6,087 nt of DNA from contig DHXA01000031.1 of NCBI GenBank assembly GCA_002413455.1, positions 39,659 to 45,745 on the forward strand, given 5' to 3'. The position numbers and the translations under genes were made by a program. Positions 1 through 4,711 of the stretch are shown here, in pieces. Origin of the DNA: Rhodanobacter sp. UBA5168. GTDB lineage: Bacteria; Pseudomonadota; Gammaproteobacteria; Xanthomonadales; Rhodanobacteraceae. The notes under the pieces were generated by a model. The model had not been told where the DNA came from and made no database searches. It was given only the letters and a program-made list of their open reading frames with translations. Each line of letters starts with the position of its first letter. Position 1 is the first letter of the stretch.

Positions 1-174
1 CCCGGCTGGCAGGACGTGATCCCGCGCATGCATGTGGGCGACCGCTGGAAAGTGGTGATCCCACCCCAGTTGGCCTATGGCGAAAATGGCCAGCTGCCGC
101 GGATTGGTCCGAACGAAGCGCTGGTGTTCGAGATCGAACTGCTCGATACCAAGGCCGCTGCCGGCAAGCCCTGA
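1..174 (+). CDS. FKBP-type peptidyl-prolyl cis-trans isomerase, C-terminal fragment (5' end outside window)
   Basis: Only the last 57 residues are visible; the gene begins before the window. FKBP enzymes catalyse cis-trans isomerisation of X-Pro bonds and help proteins fold, often in the periplasm when they are of the FklB/Mip type. The fragment carries the family's C-terminal signature: a GW near the start of the fragment, then VGDRWKVVIPPQLAYGENG, then IGPNEALVFEIELLDT, the usual last beta strand. It ends with a short tail (KAAAGKP) and TGA at 172-174. The N-terminal part is missing, so a signal peptide, a dimerisation domain, or the choice between the FklB, FkpA and Mip subgroups cannot be judged. 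The next gene starts 27 bases downstream on the same strand, so it may be the upstream member of the four-gene unit. Family assignment is firm; the subgroup is unknown. Confidence 0.93.
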   Translation, partial: PGWQDVIPRMHVGDRWKVVIPPQLAYGENGQLPRIGPNEALVFEIELLDTKAAAGKP

Positions 175-201
175 TCCACGCCGGTGGTAGCATGACGGGG
201 C

Positions 202-393
202 ATGTCGAACGCCCCGAACCCTGTCGAAACTCTGCCATTGACTCCCTGCATCGGCATCTGCCGACTGGACGGGCGCGGGTATTGCGTGGGCTGCCGGCGC
301 ACCGGTGAGGAGATCGGTCGCTGGCGCGCGATGAGCGATGCCGAGCGGCTGTACGTGATGCAGGTGATCCTGCCTGAGCGCAAGTTGTCGTGA
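202..393 (+). CDS. DUF1289 family four-cysteine small protein
   Basis: This 63-residue protein has the DUF1289 layout. After a short leader ending in TPC there are four cysteines at residues 16, 20, 28 and 31 (spacing C-x3-C-x7-C-x2-C), then a conserved GEEIGRW segment and a helix (MSDAERLYVMQ). Members are often annotated as Fe-S or metal-binding proteins because of the cysteines; their biochemical role is not established. The start is well constrained, because an in-frame TGA lies at 193-195, leaving ATG 202 as the first usable ATG. The Shine-Dalgarno sequence is poor (only an ACGGGG stretch right against the ATG). The stop TGA at 391-393 shares at least one base with the start of the Nudix gene, suggesting coupled translation. 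Family call confident, function unknown. Confidence 0.88.
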   Translation: MSNAPNPVETLPLTPCIGICRLDGRGYCVGCRRTGEEIGRWRAMSDAERLYVMQVILPERKLS

Positions 394-983
394 TGGATGC
401 GCTGATCAACGCGCTGCTGCCGCTGTCGACACCGCCGACGGCCCCGGGCTGGAATCACGCCGACATGACCGAACTGCTCGGCAACAGCGAGCGCGAGCCG
501 GCCGCCGTGCTGGTCGGCTTTCGCGAGGGCGTTCAACCACGGCTGGTGCTGACCGTCCGCACCGATCACTTGCAGGCGCACGCTGGCCAGGTGGCATTCC
601 CCGGTGGCCGCCGTGATCCGGCCGATGGCGACGCGCTGACCACGGCCTTGCGCGAAAGCGAGGAGGAGATCGGACTGGATCGCGCGCTGGTGACGCCGCT
701 GGGCTATCTGGATTGCTTCGAGACGATCAGCGGTTTCTGCGTCACCCCCGTAGTGGCGAAGATTGCCGCCGAAGCGCAACTGTATCCGGCACCGGATGAA
801 GTGGCCGAGGTGTTCGAGGTGCCGCTGGCCTTTCTGCTGGAGCCGGCGAACCTGCGCCGCTATACGATGGAGTTTCGCGGTCACCATCGGCCGATGGTGG
901 AGTTCGTCCACGGCGGCCATCGCATATGGGGCGCCACCGCCGCGATGCTGTTCAACCTGTTGCAGAGGATGGGACGCACATGA
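393..983 (+). CDS. nudL: Nudix hydrolase, CoA diphosphatase type (NudL family)
   Basis: About 196 residues. Enzymes of this subgroup (bacterial NudL, eukaryotic NUDT7/NUDT8) hydrolyse CoA or its derivatives to phosphopantetheine plus 3',5'-ADP in the cytosol. The diagnostic CoA-Nudix segment is present at about residues 51-72: LVLTVRTDHLQAHAGQVAF followed by PGG. It runs into the Nudix box, where the metal-binding part reads ALRESEEEIGL (about 85-95). As usual for this subgroup, the first acidic position of the box is Asp rather than Glu. Downstream, a GFCVTPVVA strand and a PDEVAEVFEVPL segment also match the family. Two starts are possible: ATG 393 (1-base overlap with the preceding stop) or GTG 390 (4-base overlap, one residue longer); I chose the ATG. 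The 3' end overlaps the sulfurtransferase start by 4 bases (ATGA at 980-983). Family call strong; the natural substrate is inferred. Confidence 0.92.
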   Translation: MDALINALLPLSTPPTAPGWNHADMTELLGNSEREPAAVLVGFREGVQPRLVLTVRTDHLQAHAGQVAFPGGRRDPADGDALTTALRESEEEIGLDRALVTPLGYLDCFETISGFCVTPVVAKIAAEAQLYPAPDEVAEVFEVPLAFLLEPANLRRYTMEFRGHHRPMVEFVHGGHRIWGATAAMLFNLLQRMGRT

Positions 984-1831
984 CGCTGAAAACCACCTTG
1001 ATCGACGCGACGGAACTGGCTGCCTTGCCGCCGCAGGGCGTACTGATCGTGGATTGCCGCTTCGATCTGGCCGATCCGGACAAGGGGGGGCGTGACTATC
1101 TGGACGGCCATATCCCCGGCGCCGTATTCGCCAGCCTCGACCACGACCTGTCTGATCTTTCGCGTCAGGCCGAAGGCCTCGGCCGGCATCCGTTGCCGCT
1201 GGAGCCGGCGTTCAACGCGATGCTGTCGCGCTGGGGCTGGCAGGCGGGCATGCAGGTGGTGAGCTATGACGCTGGCAGCGGTGCGCTGGCTGCGGCGCGG
1301 CTGTGGTGGCTGTTGCGATTGGCCGGCGTGAAGCGGGTGGCGGTGCTGGATGGGGGTTATGCCGCCTGGCTGGCCGCGGGTCTGCCGGTCGAATCCGGCG
1401 CGGCTGCCGCGCGGGAAGCCACGCGGGTCGCCCTTCATTACGATGCGAGCCAGTTTTTGGTCGACCACGCCGCGCTGGCGGATGGTGCGTCAGGCCAGTT
1501 GCTGGATGCGCGCGCCGCACCACGTTACCGCGGCGACGTCGAGCCGCTGGATCGGGTCGGTGGCCATGTGCCCGGTGCGTTGAACCGGCCGTTCGCCGAC
1601 AACCTCGGCAACGACGGCCGCTTCAAGTCACCTGCCCAGTTGCGCGGGGAGTTCGTTGCGGTGCTGGGTTCGACCGTGCCGTCGGACGTGGTGCACATGT
1701 GCGGCTCCGGTGTTACCGCCTGCCACAACCTGCTGGCGATGGAGCACGCCGGCTTGCACGGTTCACGGCTCTACGCGCCGTCGTGGTCCGGTTGGGTCAG
1801 CGATCCGGCGAGGCCCGTTGCAAAAGGCTGA
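980..1831 (+). CDS. sseA: 3-mercaptopyruvate sulfurtransferase (two rhodanese domains)
   Basis: A 283-residue cytosolic enzyme of the SseA/TST family, which moves sulfur from 3-mercaptopyruvate (or thiosulfate) to a thiol or cyanide acceptor through a cysteine persulfide. The N-terminal rhodanese domain (about 1-135) is non-catalytic: at the active-site loop position it reads YDAGSGALAAARLWWLL, with Asp97 where a cysteine would be. It also has the conserved GHIPGA motif (43-48). The C-terminal domain (about 155-280) has GGHVPGALN and the catalytic loop starting at Cys241. That loop, CGSGVTA, is the version typical of mercaptopyruvate sulfurtransferases; thiosulfate rhodaneses usually have a basic loop such as CRKGVT. 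ATG 980 was chosen because it gives a normal N-terminus (MTLKTTLIDATELA), overlaps the Nudix stop as ATGA, and has GAGG about 11 bases upstream. An in-frame upstream extension to 926 would run through nudL and has no family resemblance. Length is normal. Confidence 0.94.
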   Translation: MTLKTTLIDATELAALPPQGVLIVDCRFDLADPDKGGRDYLDGHIPGAVFASLDHDLSDLSRQAEGLGRHPLPLEPAFNAMLSRWGWQAGMQVVSYDAGSGALAAARLWWLLRLAGVKRVAVLDGGYAAWLAAGLPVESGAAAAREATRVALHYDASQFLVDHAALADGASGQLLDARAAPRYRGDVEPLDRVGGHVPGALNRPFADNLGNDGRFKSPAQLRGEFVAVLGSTVPSDVVHMCGSGVTACHNLLAMEHAGLHGSRLYAPSWSGWVSDPARPVAKG

Positions 1832-1840
1832 ACCGCTGCC

Positions 1841-1865
1841 GCAGGGGCCACCAGCGGGCCCCTGC
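1841..1865. terminator. Hairpin between convergent genes, probable (possibly bidirectional) terminator
   Basis: A perfect 9-bp GC-rich stem, GCAGGGGCC (1841-1849) pairing with GGCCCCTGC (1857-1865), with a 7-base loop. It sits 9 bases after the sulfurtransferase stop and 7 bases after the stop of the convergent isomerase gene. On the + strand a run of six T follows at 1876-1881, about 10 bases past the stem, further than in a textbook intrinsic terminator. On the - strand only a short TTTT run lies downstream. The convergent position supports a role in ending both units. The weak spacing of the T tract keeps confidence moderate. Confidence 0.65.
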
Positions 1866-1872
1866 AACGCGA

Positions 1873-2631
1873 TCATTTTTTCTCTTTGAGCCGCGCCACC
1901 AGCTGCTGCAGCACCGCCTGCGTCTGCGGATGGAAGAACGCATCGGTGAAATCTTCCAGCGGCAGGGCATCGAGGTTGGCGTAGGCTGCGGCGAGGTCGG
2001 CGCGGGCCAGCGTGCGCGTGGCGAGCATCGCGTGCGCTGGCAGCGCCAGCAGCTCGCCCAGCCAGTGCAGCGCACGCGTGGTGACCTGGTCGACGCCGGT
2101 GAGTTCATCGACAAAGCCGCAGGCGAGTGCTTCGGCCGCCTCGATCATGGCACCGGAGACCAGTAGCCGTTCGGCGCGGTACGTGCCGACCACGCGGCGC
2201 AGTGCCAGCTGGATCGCCTCGGGCACGATCAGCCCCACTTGTACCTCGTTCAGGCCGATGCGGTACGGGCCTTCCGCCATCACGCGGTAGTCGCAGAACA
2301 GCGCCAGCACCGCACCGCCGGCCGGGCTGTGTCCGGTGATCGCTGCCACCAGCGGAATCGGTGCGCGCGCCAGGATGCCACACAGCGAGAAGAATTCGCG
2401 CCAGTACTCAAGTACGCCAGCGCGGTCGCGCGCCAGCAGTGCCGGCACGTCGACGCCGGCGGAGAACAGCCCCTGGGCGCCGGACAATACGATGCCGCGC
2501 ACCCCATCGCGCATGCTGTCATCGATGGCGGAGCGCAGCGCGCGCAGCAGCTCCAGGTTCAGCGCGTTGACCGGCGGGCGCGCCAGCTGGATCTCGCGGA
2601 TGCCGTTGTCGTGGCTGGTGATGTTGAGCAT
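1873..2631 (-). CDS. Crotonase-fold enoyl-CoA hydratase/isomerase, delta3,delta2-enoyl-CoA isomerase (ECI1) type
   Basis: This 252-residue protein belongs to the crotonase superfamily. The oxyanion-hole segments are LFSAGVD (55-61) and HSPAGGAVLALFCDYRV (101-117). The motif IGLNEVQVGLIVPEA (125-139) closely resembles IGLNETQLGIIAP of mitochondrial ECI1, placing Glu129 as the single catalytic acid. At the position of the second hydratase glutamate (in GTYRAERLLVSG) the alignment puts Arg155, with Glu154 one residue off, which favours isomerase over hydratase. The EYWREF segment and the C-terminal LQQLVARLKEKK also resemble ECI1. Such enzymes shift 3-enoyl-CoA to trans-2-enoyl-CoA so that unsaturated fatty acids can enter beta-oxidation. 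ATG 2631 was chosen for its GGAG Shine-Dalgarno (2637-2640) and good N-terminus; the frame is open further upstream but only into the neighbouring gene. The stop of the DUF4139 gene lies 20 bases upstream, so co-transcription is likely. Superfamily certain, isomerase subtype probable. Confidence 0.9.
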   Translation of the reverse strand: MLNITSHDNGIREIQLARPPVNALNLELLRALRSAIDDSMRDGVRGIVLSGAQGLFSAGVDVPALLARDRAGVLEYWREFFSLCGILARAPIPLVAAITGHSPAGGAVLALFCDYRVMAEGPYRIGLNEVQVGLIVPEAIQLALRRVVGTYRAERLLVSGAMIEAAEALACGFVDELTGVDQVTTRALHWLGELLALPAHAMLATRTLARADLAAAYANLDALPLEDFTDAFFHPQTQAVLQQLVARLKEKK

Positions 2632-2636
2632 GGGAA

Positions 2637-2640
2637 CTCC
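2637..2640 (-). promoter_or_regulatory. Ribosome binding site of the enoyl-CoA isomerase gene
   Basis: On the - strand GGAG is followed by five bases (TTCCC) and then ATG at 2631. This is the clearest Shine-Dalgarno for this reading frame. It decides the start at 2631 over more upstream in-frame codons, which would lie inside the DUF4139 coding sequence. Confidence 0.7.
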
Positions 2641-2651
2641 GGCTCGGTGAT

Positions 2652-4118
2652 TTACGGTTGGGGATTGTCGTCGGCGGTCCAGCTGTAGCGCACGGCATAG
2701 TCGAGTACGGCCTTGCCGTTGGCCGGCACTTCGACGCGGAACTCCAGTGTGTCCGGCGTTTGTTGACTGGGTTTGCTGCTGGATGACACCAGCGTCCACT
2801 GCCGCCAGCGCGAGGGGTGTTCGCGCACGGTCACCGTGCGCGCGCTGTCGCCGGCATTGCTGAGGTTGATGCGGAATGCCTCGTCCATGGTGTAGCCGGC
2901 CTTGTCCGCGCTGAAAGCCGTGCGCGTGCGCTCCGCACGCAGGTCGAACGCGGTACCCAGGGTGATTGTCGCGTCGCTGCCTTTCGGAGTGTCGTTGATG
3001 CGGCCTTCGCCAATGAACTGAGGTGTGCCGTGGCGATCGGCGGTGAGCACGCGCAGATAGCCGGCGGGCAGGCTGTCGAATGCTTTCAGTTTCAAGGTGC
3101 TGACGATGGCGCTGCCACCTCCTTGGTTGAAATCACGGCTCAGGATCGGCTGCTGCGGCTGGAAGCTGTTGCCGTTCTCGTACAGCGCGGTGCGCTCGCA
3201 ATCCAGCGCGCGGCTTGCGTACAGCGGCACCTGGCTGACGCTGCCGTCGGGCAGGTCGACGGCAGCGGGCAGGGTGTAGCTGCGGTAGTCGCCGACACTG
3301 TCCTGTTGCGGCATGTCGGCGCTCTCGGCTTTGGCGCTGTAGCCGCGTGCCATCGCCATCATGGGGCGCGGTGCCTGCGCCTTGGCCATGTTCGGCTCGC
3401 CGGCGATCAGGGTCAGCTGCGCATCGCGCCAGTCGCGGCCGCTGCGGTTGGCGATGCTGGCGCGCGATTCGAATTGCATGCGGCAAGCCACACCCGATTG
3501 GAGCGTCGCCACATAGGCGGCGCGCCATCCGAGGCCGGAGGTGGGATAGCTGAGCACGGCCTTGGTCTGGCCTGCACGCGCCGCATCCACCCGCAAGCTC
3601 AGGCTGGAACCGGTCGGGAAGTCCGCGCCGTTCGTGCGCACGGCGGCATAACTGCTGACCAAGGTGGTGCTGCCACTGTTGCCGCGTACCAGCAGACCAT
3701 CGCCCGCCCGCAGCAAGGTGCCGCTGGCCAGCGGCTGGCCGCCGCTGCCGAGTACCTCCACGGGATGGCCAGTCAGTCCGGTGAAGGCTGCGTTCGCGCC
3801 CTGCGCCAGCAGTAGCCGTTGCGAAATCACGTGGGCATCGCCGCCGGGAAATCCCAGGGCCAGTGCCTCGGGATCGAGGAAGCCGGGCAGGTCGCCGATC
3901 ACCACGTCGTGCGTGCCCGCTGCAAGTGTCAGCGCACGCTGCTCTCGTACCACGGCATAACCGTCATCGACACTGCCGCCGTTGTTGCTGGCATACAGCG
4001 CGGCGTTGTCGCTGCGATACAGGGTGAGTTCGGTGTCATTGGCGGCGTGGGCCGGGGAGATGCCAGCCAGGGCGGTGGCACAGGCGAGGACAAAGGCGGT
4101 GCGATGTGGTGTCGTCAT
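2652..4118 (-). CDS. Secreted DUF4139 domain-containing protein
   Basis: A 488-residue protein of unknown function. An N-terminal Sec signal peptide is visible: MTTPHR, a hydrophobic core (TAFVLACATALAGI), then SPAHA with likely signal peptidase I cleavage before AND (about residue 25/26), so the mature protein should be periplasmic or exported. The remainder has the DUF4139 character. A beta-rich N-terminal part carries VVREQRALTLAAGTHDVVI (57-75). The hallmark LSYPTSGLGWRAAYVATL lies at 189-206, then ASIANRSGRDWRDAQLTL (220-237), and the C-terminus is a beta-sandwich-like VPANGKAVLDYAVRYSW (464-480). The mature chain has two cysteines (212, 307) that could form a disulfide. No transmembrane segment other than the signal is seen. 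ATG 4118 gives the more typical signal peptide; ATG 4133 would add MERAL, and neither has a strong Shine-Dalgarno. No catalytic motif is recognised. Family call good, role unknown. Confidence 0.88.
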   Translation of the reverse strand: MTTPHRTAFVLACATALAGISPAHAANDTELTLYRSDNAALYASNNGGSVDDGYAVVREQRALTLAAGTHDVVIGDLPGFLDPEALALGFPGGDAHVISQRLLLAQGANAAFTGLTGHPVEVLGSGGQPLASGTLLRAGDGLLVRGNSGSTTLVSSYAAVRTNGADFPTGSSLSLRVDAARAGQTKAVLSYPTSGLGWRAAYVATLQSGVACRMQFESRASIANRSGRDWRDAQLTLIAGEPNMAKAQAPRPMMAMARGYSAKAESADMPQQDSVGDYRSYTLPAAVDLPDGSVSQVPLYASRALDCERTALYENGNSFQPQQPILSRDFNQGGGSAIVSTLKLKAFDSLPAGYLRVLTADRHGTPQFIGEGRINDTPKGSDATITLGTAFDLRAERTRTAFSADKAGYTMDEAFRINLSNAGDSARTVTVREHPSRWRQWTLVSSSSKPSQQTPDTLEFRVEVPANGKAVLDYAVRYSWTADDNPQP

Positions 4119-4142
4119 TAGGGCGCGTTCCATCGTGGGGAC

Positions 4143-4214
4143 CGGATCGCCATCATAGTGGCGGCGCGCGCATGCCGTACGTCGATTACATCATCGCTTG
4201 GACGGGGCGATCCG
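4143..4214. repeat. 9-bp inverted repeat in the thioesterase-DUF4139 intergenic gap
   Basis: CGGATCGCC at 4143-4151 is the exact reverse complement of GGCGATCCG at 4206-4214, with 54 bases between. The arms lie within the 101-base non-coding gap and enclose the candidate -10 element. They could form the base of an RNA stem in a read-through transcript or be paired protein-binding half sites, but no poly-U tract follows, so it is not an obvious terminator. The repeat is seen directly; any function is inference. Confidence 0.4.
4152..4157 (-). promoter_or_regulatory. Candidate -10 element upstream of the DUF4139 gene
   Basis: On the - strand TATGAT, one mismatch from TATAAT, lies 33 bases upstream of ATG 4118, in the only sizeable gap of the - strand cluster. 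No good -35 hexamer is present at 16-18 bases; the nearest TTGACA-like hexamer (TCGACG) is 22 bases away. It would allow the DUF4139-isomerase pair to be transcribed independently of uvrA, but it could be chance. Confidence 0.25.
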
Positions 4215-4219
4215 CGAAA

Positions 4220-4711
4220 TTAGCTGTCGGCGCGGCCTGCGGCTGCCGCACGGATCGCCGCGGGCAGCGGCACCGGTTTGCCCGTAGCCGGGTTCATCCA
4301 CACCATCACGACGTGGCCGTCGCTGTACAGGCAGTCCGGATGAGCGGCATCGACGATGCGATGGGCAATGGTCATCGAGCTGGTGCCCAGCCGGGCGCAG
4401 CGCAGTTCGATGAGCAGCGAGGCGGGCCATTCGATCGGCCGCCGGTATTGCAGCTGGCTGGCGGCCAGCACCGGCATCGCGTCCTCGCTGTACCAGTCGC
4501 GCACGTTCTGCAGCCATTGCAGGCGCGCCTCTTCCAGATAGGTGAGGAAGTTGGAATTGTTGACGTGGTTGAACGCGTCCAGATCGCGCCAGCGCACTCC
4601 GAGCGACGCAACGAACAACGGGGCGCCGATTTCGGTCGACGCAGCTTCGGTGGCTTCCCTCGCCGGCGCCGCATTCGCCGCGGGTTCGCTGGCGGACTTG
4701 CGCGGGCTCAT
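4220..4711 (-). CDS. Hot-dog-fold acyl-CoA thioesterase (4HBT, YbgC/FadM-like)
   Basis: This 163-residue protein has a single hot-dog domain. The active-site motif is [27 protein letters not shown], starting at residue 41. Asp45 in LDAFNHVNN corresponds to the catalytic Asp of the 4HBT/FadM group, whose FadM version reads LDVYQHVNN. The central helix ([10 protein letters not shown]) and the following [12 protein letters not shown] strand also fit. Family members hydrolyse acyl-CoA thioesters to free acid and CoA in the cytosol; chain-length preference cannot be read from the sequence. The first 30 or so residues are an Ala/Glu-rich, probably disordered extension ([18 protein letters not shown]) not needed for the fold. 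ATG 4711 overlaps the uvrA stop by 4 bases (ATGA) and has a GGAAGA Shine-Dalgarno 7 bases upstream inside uvrA, so translation is likely coupled to uvrA. Family firm, substrate unknown. Confidence 0.92.
   Translation of the reverse strand: MSPRKSASEPAANAAPAREATEAASTEIGAPLFVASLGVRWRDLDAFNHVNNSNFLTYLEEARLQWLQNVRDWYSEDAMPVLAASQLQYRRPIEWPASLLIELRCARLGTSSMTIAHRIVDAAHPDCLYSDGHVVMVWMNPATGKPVPLPAAIRAAAAGRADS

Noticed and set aside
176..187. Small hairpin CCAC-GCCG-GTGG after the FKBP stop, considered as a terminator
   Set aside because: Only a 4-bp stem, no T-run, and the next gene starts 27 bases after the FKBP stop; it is more likely chance.
192..308. Short out-of-frame reading from ATG 192, just before the DUF1289 start
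   Set aside because: It encodes only about 38 residues overlapping the DUF1289 gene with no recognisable sequence; the four-cysteine frame from 202 is clearly the real one.
75..920. Long open frame on the - strand opposite the FKBP, DUF1289 and Nudix genes
   Set aside because: It is antisense to three recognised coding regions, has no family-like motif, and is rich in His, Arg and Gln, as expected from the reverse reading of GC-rich codons.
881..1468. Open frame on the - strand opposite nudL and sseA
   Set aside because: It lies opposite two well-supported genes with intact motifs and its composition has no recognisable domain.
1303..2166. Open frame on the + strand spanning the sseA end, the terminator hairpin and the isomerase 3' part
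   Set aside because: It crosses a hairpin and two convergent real genes; the translation is low complexity and Arg/Gly/Cys rich.
2817..3815. 332-codon open frame on the + strand opposite the DUF4139 gene
   Set aside because: The opposite strand encodes a signal peptide and recognisable DUF4139 motifs; the + strand frame is Ala/Val/Gly/His rich without any domain, typical of GC-driven antisense frames.
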